From assembly GCF_018139145.2 (NCBI RefSeq), contig NW_026114246.1, positions 806,001 through 870,000 on the forward strand: a stretch of 64,000 nt of DNA, in the 5' to 3' direction. Shown here in pieces: positions 11,300 to 25,785 of the stretch. Numbering within the stretch: the first letter of the stretch is position 1; each line of letters begins with the position of its first letter. This stretch comes from Gymnogyps californianus (Eukaryota; Chordata; Aves; Accipitriformes; Cathartidae). Position numbers and translations under genes: made by a program. A model generated the notes under the pieces. The model made no database searches. It was not told the origin of the DNA and saw only the letters and a program-made list of their open reading frames with translations.

Positions 11300-12720
11300 A
11301 CAATGAACGTTGTTTTTTTAAGCCTGATCCTAAACCTAACCTAACCCTTGTGCTGAACACACCTCAGTAATGAGAACCTGTCCCAGAATTAGGTGTAGCC
11401 TATCAATCAGCCCTTGTTGGTATTAAATGTCCTGGCTTCCCAGACACTGCAGCAGAGTCTAGAAAGAACTTGGGGCCTTACTGTCCTGAAACATAATCCT
11501 AGTCCCCAAACCAATGCTAGTTGTGAATAGTCCCTGCCCATCAGATGGCAAAACACTGAAAACTCATTTTAAATAATGTGCACAACCCCTCATCTTGGTC
11601 CTTATCCTAGCCATAAGATGTTAGTCTTCCTAAATAAGTAATGCCAAATTACTCTTACCCATAGATCAGCAAACCTTTTGTTGCACTATCAACATCTCCA
11701 TCATCAAGTGAAATTCACATGTTGTAGTTCAGTACCTCAGGACTCTATTGCAAACCCCAGCCCCCCAATTTAGCCTTAAACATGATTCAGCAACTGAAAC
11801 TCATCCCAAAATTAAGCAGAATCCATTCACCACCGGCAGCTCCACTCTTCCTTTCGCCAGGTGGAGTCTACAGGAACCAGCAGTAGATCAAGCACATAAG
11901 GCAATGTTATTCTAAACCTTAATCCCAAATTTAAACACTTCCATAACACCACCACCACAAATCCAGTCCTCTTTAGGAACAATCACAGGCCATTTGCCTT
12001 GGCAGAAATGGCTTTTATGTAAATTGTGTAGATGTAGGAAAATTGAGAAAAAAAAAAGTTATTCTTAACTTTCTTACCTTAAGCCTACTGAACCTTCCCC
12101 CTAAAAAAGACCCATGTACACATCTTTCAAATTGTGCCTTTTCTCAGCCTGGTCCTTAAGTCCTACAGTGCTGCCTTCTGATGAATACTTCCCCAACCAT
12201 AAACATAGCCTGGAAACCCCTGTTTCTGCACAGGTCCCCAAGAACCTCTGTAGAACTCTGGCCTCAGCTTTTGCTCCAGCAGTACTGGTGTTGAACTGAT
12301 GTGATGAACTGATCTACTCAGCTTCTTCTATTCTAAAATTTGCTTTCTTCCTCCACAACTCTCACCTTGAGCATGGTCTACAGTTCTCGAACTTCTACCA
12401 AACCAACAAAGCACTCCTGCCTAGGTGACTGTAGTCACCAAACCTCTCCAAGGCCTTATATGGTCCATTAATAAACCCTGAATTCCTGTACTTTAAACCC
12501 AACCCAAACCTAGAGCTTAATAACTCATGTTCTCCAGACACTTGGACAATGTAACACAACCCCCCCATCCTAACAATACATACCTTGCAGAACCCAGCTA
12601 TAAACTGAAATCTGTGGCCTCTACCATCATGAAACCTTTCTTCCAATATTTAACTGAAACCATGATTGTGTCCTTATACTGCTGGCATCTGCCCTCAACC
12701 AACTCTTGTGGACTTTTCTA
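11300..12720. repeat. C-rich degenerate low-complexity region
   Basis: The + strand is unusually rich in short motifs such as CCTAACC, CCTTAATCCCAAA, AACCCAACCCAAACC and CAACCCC, recurring irregularly for about 1.4 kb. This could be a decayed telomere-like or minisatellite array, but no unit length can be fixed by eye. No coding potential was seen. Confidence 0.35.
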
Positions 12721-15058
12721 TGAAATGAACTCTTAAGGAGGAAAGGGGCCACCCTCAGCAGCAGTACCATCTGAACTCAGGCAGCCAAACCCCCAGGAAT
12801 GGGAAGAGTGCATTCAGGGCCCTTACAGAAACATTAATTTCTACAAAACACATTACATTATTTGAATTTTAAACTACCTTTATTTACATAAGAGGAAACA
12901 GAGGCAGAGACTTTAATTCATTTCTATAAGAGCACAGCAGCAAGATATAGGTCAGATAAGGTGGGATAGTTTTCCACAAGCAGAGGGTTTGAGGGAAAGA
13001 GACAGCAAGGTGTTCCATCACAGCTCTTATTTCACCATCATGTCTATAAACAAGCTTGTCTAGAGAGCTGTCACTCTGTTGTAGCAAATGCAGACATACA
13101 CTCAAGTTAATATGTTCTTTACCTAGTTATAACCAATAAACATATCAAAGGACATTTCAAGTCAAACATTTTCCATTTGGTTTTTATTGAAATTCTGAAG
13201 CTGACAGCAAAACTTGGGTCATTTGAAAGACCGTTTGAGAATTTTAAGTACGTTTGGTTAAAAAAGAAAGAAACAAACAAAAAACCCCAAAGGACAATGT
13301 ATTCTAGTAAAGTATTTTTTGGATGCAGTCTTTGCTGTCCCTCTCCAAGCAATTCCACAGCTTTCCACAGGTTGAACTGAGCGCATGAACATGGTATTAG
13401 CTGAGTGACCGGGAGCTGTATGGTAGCTCTCCATTTATCTTCACTGGCATAATACATTCAGAAGATCTAAACACTAGATCTAAGCGATGATCTTTAGAAA
13501 TAAACACTGCACTTAATTCATCCCTTGTGTAATTCTATGGGCTTCAGTGGAGTTACAGTAAAGAGGAACCCAGCCCATCATCTTTTAAAAGAGATTATAT
13601 CATCCACCTTTGTAATAGCTTTAAAGAGATTTCCATTCCTTACAGGTAGTGTTATAACATGACTTGGGTTCTGTAATTTATCAGAATACACTGCAAATGT
13701 CATTCAAAGCATGTTATTTAATTTTCCAAAGTTAATGGGTAGTGATTGATGCCAGGTGTGTAAATGCATGCCAGAGTGCTGTGGGAGCTCTTGCTGACCT
13801 GTAAGCCTCTCCTTTGTGTACTTTCTTGGAGACCCAGTTGCAGGCAAGGCTCATGTATGGGTGTGGGACCTAATGATGCCAGCAGGTAGTGGAGTGGGGT
13901 GTCTGATTTAGTTCCCTTTGAAGGAAATCTGATAAACACATAAACTACTTGGAGAACAAAACAACACATGGTAAACAGAGAAACAAAATCACACTCTTCT
14001 TCAAATCAAATTGCTAATACAGACGCTGCCTGGAAGACATGTAAAAACATTGGGTACCACTGTCCCTTTTTTCTGCTGAGTTTTATGAGCAAATGCTTTC
14101 CTTGGAAATTGCTACAGTTACATTTCTAAAAGGAAAACTGCAGCTTTCAAAACTCCAGCCAGAAATACACTTCTGCCATGAACCAAATGTGTAGGAGAGT
14201 GTCATGCTTTACTTAAAGACTTGCAGAAGCTTGAAATGTAAGATGTCTTGGAACATGACAACTCCAGCCCTGCTTTCCTTGCTTACAGAGACCAGTGCTG
14301 TGTCATTCTTGTGAACATAAAACACTGAATAATCAACCTGTTAGTGTGTGAAGCTCAGGTCAGATTTAATTAAAACCTGCTTATGTCACAAGCCTATTGT
14401 ACCACCTTGTAAGCAGTGGCTCAGGTGGTATAGAAGGAAATAGAAGTTCTCTGGGACAATTCTACTGTTATTGTGTATATTTTGGGCAGCACTGAACTAA
14501 CTGCTATTACTGAAGATAATTCCTTCCAAACACATATGAAAAAATATAAACCTCATCTTATGAGCAGAAACAAGCCACCATCTCTCATGGAAGCTTTGCA
14601 GGCACACCTAGCCATGACTGCTCCATGTATCATAGATGTGTAAGATTTCATAAAATTTAAAATTACCCCAGCACCTTGCAGGCACTTTTGGAAGATGACA
14701 AGAAATCAATGCATTCAGACACAGGTGCAAACTAACTGTAAGGAGTGGTTGCTGGTTGTTGCCAGCTGCTGAACTGCCAAGTTTGACACATCTCATAATT
14801 GGGAAACATCTACCTCAAATACAGTGGTACAGACTGATCTATTAACTGTGTGAAACACTCAAATACCTAATTGCATCACAAGATGGGAGCTTTCAAAGAG
14901 CATTGGATGATATCCATTCCTCTCTATAGGATTATCTTTGTTATTACATTGTAAATATATTCTGGCTATGGCCCATTGTTATGAACAAGATGTTTCTCTG
15001 TGCATCATCTAAAGCACAGAATATAGGCCAAGTGTTTCAGAAGCATATTCATTACTTC
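12721..15058. other. Intergenic, nothing recognised
   Basis: No exon, RNA gene or repeat was identified. Short reading frames such as 13119-13457 on the - strand show no recognisable family features. Confidence 0.6.
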
Positions 15059-15641
15059 TGTATTGGGTCTAGCTGAGATGGAGTTAATTTTCCCCACAGC
15101 AGCCCTCGTAGTGCTGTGCTCTGTATTGGTAGCTAGAAAGGTGTTGATAACACACCAGTGTTTTGGCTGCTGCTGAGCAGTGATCCCACAGCATCAAGGC
15201 TCTCTCTCCAACATTGCCCCCCCCACCAGTAGGCTGGGGGTGGGCAAGATCTTGGGAGGGGACATAGCCAGGACAGCTGACCCAAACTGACCAAAGGGAT
15301 ATTCCATACCATATGACGTCTGCTCAGTATAAAAGCTAGGGGAGGAGGAGGAAGGGGGGGCATTCGTTTGTTTACGTTTGTCTTCCGGAGCAACCACTTC
15401 GCGTACTGAAGCCCTGCTTCCCGGGAAGTGGCCAGACATCGCCTGCTGATGGGAAGTAGAGAATAAAATCTTTTGTTTTCCTTTGCTTTTGCGCGCGACC
15501 TTTGCTTCTGCTTTATTAAACTGCCCTTATCTCGACCTACAAGCCTTTCGTTTTATTTTCTCCTCCTGTCCATTTGAGGAGGGGGAGTGATAGAGCGGCT
15601 TTGGTGGGCACCTGGCATCCGGCCAGGGTCAACCCACTACA
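15059..15641 (+). mobile_element. Solo LTR, group B copy 1 (ERV)
   Basis: A 583-bp LTR from TGTATTGGGTCTAGC to CAACCCACTACA, flanked by a perfect 5-bp duplication ACTTC (15054-15058 and 15642-15646). It has a TATAAAA box at 15328-15334 preceded by a TGACGTC site, and an ATTAAA signal near 15515. It is related to group A only in blocks: the opening region, the GGGATATTCCATACCATA block and the TATCTCGACC 3' part. Confidence 0.95.
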
Positions 15642-17039
15642 ACTTCACACTGGGAATTGCCACAATAAAATATTAAATACAGTCAGGCCAAAATAATAGC
15701 TACTTTAAGGGCTCCATTGTGTCATCAGTCAAATGCAGATGGCCCAATTAAGATTATGCAAACTTCATATTTTGCCTGAAGAATTTCTAGCAGCTAGGAT
15801 CACAACAGAAAATGCCTCCCAGGAAAAAAAGGATAATCAGGCTAAAAAGGCTCAAAATCTCCCGAGGAAAAATTATAAATCTCTAAAAGACTCTTTTATT
15901 AAAAAAGATTTGGGACTCCAAAAGAGCTTGGCAAAGGCAGCTCAGTTTGTATGATGTGCAAAATAAAAAGGAGGTCCAACACATTCCTACAACTACACAG
16001 TTTAAAAATTGTGTAACATATAAATCAGAATTGAACTATTTTTTCCAGAGTCTAATGAAAACATAAAATGTGACCTCCATTATGATATCTTCCTTGGCTG
16101 TTACCAAATTCTGTACATGCTACCTAATAAGCTTAACTAAGAGCATGGTATGAAAAGCAAACTTCTTCCTCCAGGGCAAGTTGAACATCTTGCCTAACTT
16201 TTGATGCCTACAATGAATATGTCTGCAGGTGAACAAATAACCCTGGGCTCCTTTCTAGCACTAGTGAAGAGAAACATGTTTTAGATGCAATTCACCTTGG
16301 CCACCTTAGGAAATAGGTAAATTAAATCCTAAACTTGCCTCTTTCTACTCTTTCATCTATTGCTATAGTGACAGATTAGAGTCATTAGCTCAAACCATGC
16401 ATAAGGTGAGATAATTTCCATCAACTATGAATAAACTGTTGTCACCAGATGTTCAAAAGAATTATATCAAGCCTTGAAAAATCAGGTCTTAAAATACAAA
16501 GCATTAAGTATTAAGTAATGGATTTGACTGCTCTTCCTTTTACCTAGAAAATATTCCTTAGGCCTCTTGAACTGATTTCAGCAGGTGCTTGTTTGCTCTG
16601 CTAGCTCTGAGATGTAGGAATAGTAGCCACTGGATGATCAGGAGAAACTTAGCTCTCAAATCCAACTTTCTTCGGGAACAGGAAGAACCCACTAAAACCA
16701 TCCACTTGGACTTTCTAATAGGGCTAATGGTACCAGTACCTTCAATATCATTCTTTAGACAATTCTGCATTTTCTATATCTTTTATAAAAAAGAGACAAG
16801 TTCCCAAATTCCTTCACACCTTTCTTCTTTTAAAGGCCATGAAATCAGATGCTTCGCTTCATGTTGGAATAGTGTATTAATTGCTTGATAACAGTATATA
16901 TCAAAAATCTCTCCATGAAGCAATAATTAGAAATAAGCCACCTTCTTGAGTATAGCACTATAAATATGAACCAGATCTGGTAATATCAAAGGAAAGCGTT
17001 AGAATATGCTCCAGTAACTAGAAGGAGAAACTCGTTCCA
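15642..17039. other. Intergenic, nothing recognised
   Basis: A Lys-rich frame at 15733-15954 on the + strand has no recognised motif and no splice or promoter context. I treat it as chance. Confidence 0.5.
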
Positions 17040-17175
17040 AAGAGGCTCCCAGGCCACTCAACCTACTCACCAAGTGAGTCCCACTTGATACTCGCTAGTG
17101 ACCACACGCTTGCATACGCTCACTTGCTCCAGTTGCTGGCACCATGGACACACAGGCCCAATGACATGTGGTCTG
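17040..17175 (-). repeat. Diverged inverted relative of the 4920-5140 repeat
   Basis: The reverse complement contains GTGCCAGCAACTGGAG (17127-17142), one mismatch from the motif at 4961-4976, followed by GAGCAAGTGAG, and then CACTAG in the same order as at 4920-5140. The GT run is absent here. This suggests two copies of one dispersed repeat. Confidence 0.5.
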
Positions 17176-20100
17176 ACTCCAGTTGCACCCCCATACACAT
17201 GCACAGAGTAAATTGAAATGACACCATGTGACTGATGGTGTCAAAAGCAATCATAAATAGAAAAATTTTGCATAGACTACTCAAAACTAGACACTAGAAT
17301 GTCTACACACACTATATTAGTGAAACAATTGCAAGTGAAGAACAGTTAACTGTAATCACCTTTTGTATGTGTTTAATACACAGGCAGATGGAGTGTTAGA
17401 TGCATAATAAGATGAATTGCTTCAAATGAATAACTATTTGACTAGCTCTAATCACAGTCTAGTGAAACACTGGTTGTGATTATCTTTACAACTGGGCAAT
17501 ACTGTGTGCTACTCTACCAAATGAAGTAGCTACTCGAGCCTGCCACAAGAGATGTAAGAAATGGGTCCATGCTATCAGTCAGTGGCTGCACCACTGGGCT
17601 GGCTGGCTGCCATTTCCCTGCCTTTACTGTAAATCCAAATTCATTTTCTGCTGCTTAGCATTACAATAAAGCCAATCTATTTACAGACACTAACAACCTC
17701 TTTCAAGATTTGCATGCACAGAGGTGATAAAATTATTTCAGAAAGAAGAGTAAGACTAGCTTAGAAATCCCCTGCTTGCCTTATTTTTTTAAGCAGAGCC
17801 AATTTCTTTAGTGTGTATAGAGGAAGTAGAAATCTTATCCCCCATGAAAATATCTCAATAAAACAGCCTATTTGTTGTGCCTACGTCTTTCCCTGCAGCA
17901 CTGGAAAGGAAAAATTTGCAGATGTGTAGTCCTCGGTATCCTCAACAGACAAGCAAAGAGCCTCTCAAAATGCTATGGCCTTGCTTTTCATTTCCCTCTT
18001 CCTGTAGCAAACATTCCCATAATAACACAACACAACTATTGTAAGGTGTACTCAGCTGCAAGACCAAGTGGCCAGCTGGTAACAATGATGAAAAAACCCA
18101 GCAATTCATACTGCAAAAACTAAACCCAAGAAGGTTACAGCCATAAGGTCATGCCGACAGCTATGTATTAGGTTGGGCTGTTTCTTTCCTTTGAGGATCC
18201 ACCATTTAAATTCCACAGTCCAGCAGAAGAGATTCTAATAAAACACTTTAGTCTCTTTTTCATTCAGTTTTATAAACTACTTCCTTAAAGGATTTTGAGG
18301 TTCATAAGCTCATCTTGGCTACATGCCACAGTGGGTGGATTCCCAGCTAAACTCTTCAGGGCTATATTGGTTCAAGCTATTCCCAATAACCATAATGCTG
18401 CTCTTAAAGTTTCATCTGTTGTCGCAGACTTGCTCTTTCTTTGTCAAGGCTTATAGTGCCCTAATACCATGGTCAACATCCCTCTTAATGCTTTGTTCTT
18501 CTAATAAGAATAATCCTCTTCCATTGTCCCTTCTAATACTTTCTTCTGGCATTAGTAATATACAAATACTGAGCTGAAGATTATTATACTCTATTTTTGC
18601 TTGCTGTTTCCCTGAGAAATGTATTCTATTTATGGCACATGTGGACACAGCTGGTTCCAATTTTCCTTCTCATGCATAGCAATTTGGGGAAGCCTGCCAT
18701 ACTGCTGTATGTAAAAGCAATCATGGCATGCTTTTGTTTCAGAGAGCACCCCAGCCTATGGCTCCTTTCTACTGCCTGGGAAGTTGATCCTTGTGTTCAC
18801 TTGCCAGATTGTCCTCAGCTTCCTCAGCAGATGTGTAGACCCATCACTGGGGTCATGGCCAAGGATAATACTGAGAGGGAGACAATGCTACTCAAGCCTA
18901 AGGCCTTGTTCTCCACCCACTATTCTGGAATAGGAGTGTCCACACATGGAGTTAATCAGGGGTGAGTCCCTATGCAGACAATCCCTCACACTAAACATAC
19001 CACTCTAAAAGATGCTGAGGCCTCTAACCATATCCTGGGTACTAGATGTTCACCACAGATTCCCTCAGCACTGTGACTTTATGCTGCAATCTAAACCTGA
19101 GCCTTCAATCTTAGCAAAGATCAAAGAGCACATACCCAGAGCTCTGCTATTAACTTAAAGACCTTTTACGATGATTATTAATGTGATAGCTGTCATATAC
19201 TTCACCTGCACATTTGAAAAGCCTTTGAACATTAACTAATTAATCTTCACAATACTACTGTAAAGAAGGTTATCAAATGTCTCACACTGCAAATGTTTCA
19301 CACCTATGTTTAACCTCTGTATGTGGATGTCAGGCAAACCATGCTTTATTTTTCTCTTTCTAGCTGAGCTGACAAAACACTAAGGATTTTGTGAGTTGCA
19401 TTTTTTTTGTGGGAAGGCATGGGGAGAGATTGGGGAAATGATTCAATGTGATGACTCTCTGAATTCCTGTGAGACTCCATGCCAAAAGGATACCTTTTTC
19501 TACTTTCACATTTTTGGACAAAATTAAAGGCAAAGTTCCAAGTTCAATTCCCAGTTACTGCTGTGTAAAACTGGAATAGCTCCACCAAAACCATTCGTAT
19601 TACACTAGATTTATGCTGCTCTGAGATCAGAATTTGGACTGCAGGCTTTGTGGTCAGTGCTTGACTATAAAGCTTTTCAACTTGAGGGGTTTGTAATAAT
19701 CTCTCCCAGAATTCTTTTCAGATGAACTTAAGAAGACACTTCAGAAAATGTTGCATTTTTCTTTTAAAAATCTGTATTTTAGTTAGTGAGCAAATGTAAA
19801 TGTAATCTTACAAGTACAAAGTAGAATAAAAATAGGGAAAGGAATCAGCAAGTCTGAGTTACTTTCATTTGCTCTTTCACCAATAACCATATTTGGATCT
19901 GCTCAGCAAATACTGGAAATGGAATTACCCCCCAAAATTTTAATGGACCGATCAAATGAAATTCAGTTCAAAAATGGATAAAGTGACTTTTTCTGCTTGC
20001 TTGGCAGGGTTTGCACTGAAGAAGCATTGGGTGGGACCCAAAATTTGAGGGCCCTTGAGTTGCATCATCCCTCAGGGCTTGGTCACTCCCCACAGATCTC

Positions 20101-23100
20101 TTTTGCCTTGTGCTCCTCCTCCCAGCTGCAGCGTCACATCTTGTGGTGTCCACAAACTGGCTGTGCAGGTGATAGCCCTGCCATGGGGATCTGTTCCAGG
20201 CCCTCTTTCCAGCACCAACATGGTGTCTGTCTCCAGCCCAGTCAGAGGCATTCTTCTCACGGCAGGTGAAGAGTTGACTCTGTGCTCATAGCAGGAATTT
20301 TTACTTCATTTAATCTACTGCCTATTAACATCAACTTCTGAGTATTGATTTGGGTGCTGAGAAAAGAAAAAAACAGAGAACATAAACAATCAAACACTCA
20401 AGAGAACATCTTTCCTCACCCCTTCCTAGTCTCAGCTTCCCTTATGTTTGCCCAAGGTTGCAATCAGACAGCCCTAATTTCTTTGGTGAGGTGATGGGTG
20501 GCACAAAAGTTTGGGTATAAAAGTGAGTGTAATGGCTTCTCCTGGACTGGCCAGAGACCTGGTGCCTGTTTAAAGTGACCAGAATCGAGAACACCATGGG
20601 CATCATTGTTAACTCCATTTACAGTCATGGGACCAACTGTAGGAAAAGCAGCAATTAATGTTGTGTCAGGGATAATAAAACATCCAACCATATCAGTGTG
20701 CATTAATCATCCATCCACTAGTCACAGGGATGTGGAAGCAATGTCTGTCTGTTCTTAAGCATTTGTACCAGTAAGAGTTGTAATCAGTAGCATCCTGCTC
20801 CTCTCCCAGGTGCTGAGAGCGGCAACATCATGCTGCCTAAGGACAAAAGTATCCCAAGGACTGCAGCCAAGTTGATGATGCTCTGTGCACAGAATCATCA
20901 GAAAGTGCTCCCTGGATGTAACGTTTCCAGGGGGAGGAGCATTGTACAATGACTGACACAGTGGAACGAGCTGGATGTGTTATTATTGTTTCACTTTTCG
21001 TGGTGTTCAGATAGGATAGGATAACTATCAATCCCATTTATTTTTTGAAACCTCACAAATAGGAAGTTCCCCTGTAGCTTAATTTCTGCTGCTGTGAGAA
21101 AGTCATCATTTGGTTCTTCTAATTTTTTGAGCCTTCAACAGCAGTCCAGAGTTTATTTATACATTTCTCACACGCACTCCACCCAGATCCTATGAGGCTA
21201 TCTTTAGACTTGCAGGCAGTTTGGATAGTTACTGGAAATCACCAGCTACTTTCATTTTATTTTTCAAGTCTTAAAAAAGAAAAACACTAAACTTTAGCTT
21301 ATCAGAAGCTATTAAAAATCTGCAGATGTCAGTGTAGTATGGAGGCTTGTGAATTTTCATAAAAGCTCGAGCTGTTTAACATCTAAGCTTTTTCTAGAAG
21401 TTTCACTGCTGCCACAGCCAGTCCCCTGTAGTATCCTGCTATGCAATAACACACTGCCAATGGGTACAACAGAAGTTGAATGAATCATAGGACAGATTGG
21501 AGAATATCACTAATGGGGAAAATGTGTGAGCTCTATTGGACATGCACCACCAGGTCCACACTGACTCCTGTATTTAGGACTGCAGGAGTGCAGAGAGAGC
21601 AGCAGAGGTGTAACGCCTGTTGTGAAATGTCCTATCTCCATTCAGCAATCACTTCTGCTGCTGAGTAACAAACATTATCAAAGGCTCAGAGCAAAGCAGA
21701 CAGTGAGCTTTGCAACTAGCTAGAGCTTGAGTTAACTTTTGCATGTTCGTATAATTTAAGTTAATTTGAATTAGTTTTTTATTCTTCGTATTTTCTGGCA
21801 TAGATACTAAATTTTTGCCCTGACAGGCCCTTCTATCCACACATTCAAGTATTAACATATACAGGGTGTATTTTCAGGGTGACATATGACTAAGTGGATA
21901 AATTTTCGTTTACTGTGCTAAAAATTTACCTTTTAAAGACCACAGAGCATTTCATCATGTGATGCAAGCTTCACTGGTGTCTTTTCTAAATTATGGATGT
22001 TGTCTTAGATTCTTGCTGCTCTACCAGGCTCCATCCAGCTCACATCTCCCCTATGGAAATAACTAGTTTATGCATGCATTTTAATCTGAGGTGTTCCTGT
22101 ATGGCCCCATAGTTTTAATCACTTTGCTGTGATCTCTGTTTCCTTCACCATTTCTTTTTTCTCCCTTGGGAAATCTACATTCATATCCAACATCTGTCAC
22201 CTATCAACTTCTTGGGAACAAAGGCTGATGTCATTACAGTTTCCAAACGTGTGTCAAGCTGCCAGTCAATCTGTGCGTGTCTCTTCCCCGCACGTTCTTT
22301 TTCTTTCGATGAGAGTGATCTGTTCTGTACCTCACCTCAGGCAGTGGGGTAAATCCTTTACCTGCACCTAGCACGTCTACAGCTTGTGCACTTCTTTCCC
22401 AGAGGTGTGCTGTCAGGGCAGTTCCACAGAGAAGGCCATGGCCCCAACAAGTATGAAGCAGTCTGTGCCTCCAGGCAAGGTGAATGTGAAGCATCCTACC
22501 TTGGCTGGTTTATGCTTATTGCTGATAGCAGACCTGGAGGAAATTGGCCGGATGGTAAAGCTTGAATATTAAAAAAAAAAAGATAGCTAAGACCATCAGC
22601 CTCTTCAGTTTTGCTTGCAAGGGTAAAGTACTTCAGACCCTCATTAAGAGTTTTAAGTGTTTGTGCTTGTTACAGAAACAAATCAGTGTGCTACAAGGTA
22701 TGCCCATTCAATTGAACCAGCTCACTGTCACAAACTTCCTTTCACAAACTCTTGGATTTCCTTCATGCTTTCTTATTCCTCTCATGGGAAATATAACTGC
22801 CTCTTAGATGTCAGCATTTAGATATAATGATGATAAATGCTATATAAAAGATGATGGCATCCAGAGTATATATGATGGGAAAAAATTAGTCCCTTGCCAC
22901 CTATGGTGATTAAAAGTTTCATAGTGCTTTTTGAAATCATAGGTGTGTTCACTCTCCTTTCCTGGTCAAATTTCAGGTTAGAGAGCATGCTGTCAGCTTT
23001 ACTTTATGTGGCTTTCTATAGACTGGAAATTTTTCCCTTCACTTCCTTTTCTCCCAAGTTGAGCACTTGCTCAGTCCCATCCCAGAGGTGGTTGAATGAT

Positions 23101-25188
23101 GGTAACCACTCACATAAAGGTGCAACTTGCAACTGAGTTATTATTCCTGCAAATGGTAACATGACTTCAGTACAAATCATACCTTCTGCCATATTAGCCC
23201 CTTATGTACCTTCCTACATCAGTCTAAACTGATGATGAAACCAAGGCTCTACTCAAGGTGACCTTTTTGTGCCTTGTCATTGTCAGTAGATGCATGAGGA
23301 AACTGAGCTCAGACCCAGGACTAATTTCTCACCTAAAAGCTATGAGTATTCAATACACTATTTCCACTTTCGTCCAAGCTCCAATCAAGGCTTTCTCCTG
23401 CCTGGAGTTACAGAAACGAGCTTATCCTCTGCTAGTAACAAACCACATCATTAAACTTACAGTGACTTTGCTGTAGGTAGGTTAATAAGATAATGCATGC
23501 ATTACTCTCTCCATGTTTTCTGCTTTTCTTTCTCCTCTATCTCTCTGCATTATCTTCTGCATTATCTTTTCTATATTTTCCTATTTACTGGCTGTGAATA
23601 TCAGAAGTGTAGAGGGATCAGAATGAAATAAATGGAAGAATATAGAGTGCAAATAAAGCAAATCAGAACATTAGTAACTACTCTAGCAAGCTCTCTTGCA
23701 CCCTGTATGGTTACTGCAAATTAAGTCACACCCACATGAAAAAGGTTCACCTGAATTTAAGAGAAACTGTTCTCTTTTCTGTAGTTTGATTTCACACTGC
23801 AGAATTTCACAGTGTTTTATCCCTGTGGCCCCATTTCATTGGGACTGCAAAAAGAGAAACCTCCGTTAAATCCCATAGATTTTACAAAAAAATCTATACA
23901 GGCTTTGAAATAGAGTGTGCAAAACTTTTTTTATAGTGTATGGCTAATAATATTGCTCCTGGATACCCTGGTACTGTAACTGAGAAAACATGTATGTGGT
24001 TCATTTTGCACAGCAAGCAACAGTGTACTTTTTATCTCGGCTACATCCAATAGGATTCAGTATTTGTCAACAGTCTGTGTACCTTCCTGTAAAATCCTAT
24101 GGAACTTTGTAGGAGGAATATAAAGTTTTATCAAGATTGTTAAAATAGCCTAGTCAAAAGGATATTACTGTCTATAAAAATTGATGAGAAACTGCAGGTG
24201 TCCCTTCTATTGTGCTTTTTGATCCCTTGCAGCTCTGCACCTTGCAACCACATGAAAGTAGCTGAAACAGAGGAAAAGAATGGGGAAGTAAGCATAAAAT
24301 ATACTCATATGGGCCAAAACTTTAACACTCTCCATCCATGGGAAACATTTCCACTGAAATTCAAATTTAGCAAGCTTTTTGTTGTTGTTGTTGTTTTATT
24401 TTTTAATTGTTTTTATTGGAAATCAAGGGTCTGATCCAATCCTGTTCTGTCATCAGCCAGATTCCCAGTGAGTTCAGTGGGGTTTAGAACCCTTACTAAG
24501 GACAGATGCACAAACAATGGCCAACCAGATGCAAATAAGAATTCACTCAGTAGATCTACTGAGAGTGCCTGTAAGATACAACCCATATCAAAGTGTCGGT
24601 ATCCTGAAGCTTGAAAATGTTATATTGTTACATCCACAGCCTAATCTCTAAGATATTTTTGCAGCTACTATATGCTGTACAGTGGCCTGTGTATAAATAA
24701 TAATACCTAAACTGCAGCTGCATCTCAGTAGGTCCAGTGACATGGTATGACACCCAAAGGAGCTTTGGACCACCCAAGATGCCAGCAGGATTCTTAGCTC
24801 CTTTCAGAAGAGAAAGCACACTAGAATTATGCTCACATATCCTTAGCATTCAGCAATCAACAATCCAAAGCAAGACAAACCTGAAGAGAAGGAATGCACA
24901 TTGCTAGGCACACAGAAGAGTTCTTTATCTTAGAAAAAAAGACACCTAATTTTCAACCAGTGATCTGTGGAGTGTGCGTGTGTGTGAATGTATGTGTGCT
25001 TCTAAGGGGTCTTGAAACGATGACCGAGATAGGCAAACCCATATATGTTATATATCTCTTTACATACATATGAAATTTCTAAGGGGTCTGTACCCCTTCA
25101 GAAAAAAGAATGTAAAGGTCTGTGCATTGAAACAGACTGAAATAAAGGGACTGGCTGACTTCCCATTAGGGGAAGGGTCATGAGTTGG
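17176..25188. other. Long intergenic stretch, nothing recognised
   Basis: Eight kilobases without a recognised gene or LTR. It contains short homopolymers, a small GTT-type run near 24380, and a TGATCC/TTCAGTGGG segment around 24430-24490 that vaguely recalls ancient sauropsid repeats. No exon-like frame could be supported. Confidence 0.55.
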
Positions 25189-25785
25189 TGTCCTGGTTTT
25201 GGCTGGGATAGAGTTAATTTTCTTCTTAGTAGCTGGCACAGTGCTGGGTTTTGGATTTAGTGTGAGAATAATGTTGATAACACACTGATGTTTTAGTTGT
25301 TGCTAAGTAGCGCTTATCTTAAGCCAAGGACTTTTCAGTTTCCCATGCTCTGCCAGCAAGCAGGTGTGCAAGAAGCTGGGAGGGAGCAGAGCCGGGGCAG
25401 CTGACCTGAACTAGCCAAAGGGGTATTCCATACCATGGAACGTCATGCCCAGTATATAAACAGGGGGGAGTTGGCCAGGAGGGGCAGATCGCTGCTCAGG
25501 CATCAGTCAGCGGGTAGTGAGCAATTGCATTGTGCATCACTTGTCTTTTTTTGGGGTGGGTTTGTTGGTTTTTTTTATATTCCTTTTCATTACAATTATT
25601 ATTATAATATTATTACTATTATTATTCTTAGTTAGTAGTGTATTTTATTTTACTTTAGTTATTAAACCGTTCTTATCTCAACCCACGAGTTTTACCTTTT
25701 TTTTCCTCCTCCCTACCCCACTGGGAGGGGGGAGGGGGAAGCGGCTGCATGGTGCTTAGTTGCTGGCTGGGGTTAAACCACGACA
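25189..25785 (+). mobile_element. Solo LTR, group A copy 3 (ERV)
   Basis: A 597-bp group A LTR starting TGTCCTGGTTTTGG and ending AAACCACGACA. The flanks GTTGG and GCTGG match at 4 of 5 bases. The TATATAAA box is near 25453 and the ATT-rich tract is at about 25590-25630. The poly-T part differs from copy 1, with a GGGGTGGG interruption. No internal retroviral sequence is present. Confidence 0.93.

Noticed and set aside
15733..15954. Lys-rich 73-codon frame
   Set aside because: No family resemblance and composition typical of A-rich non-coding DNA.
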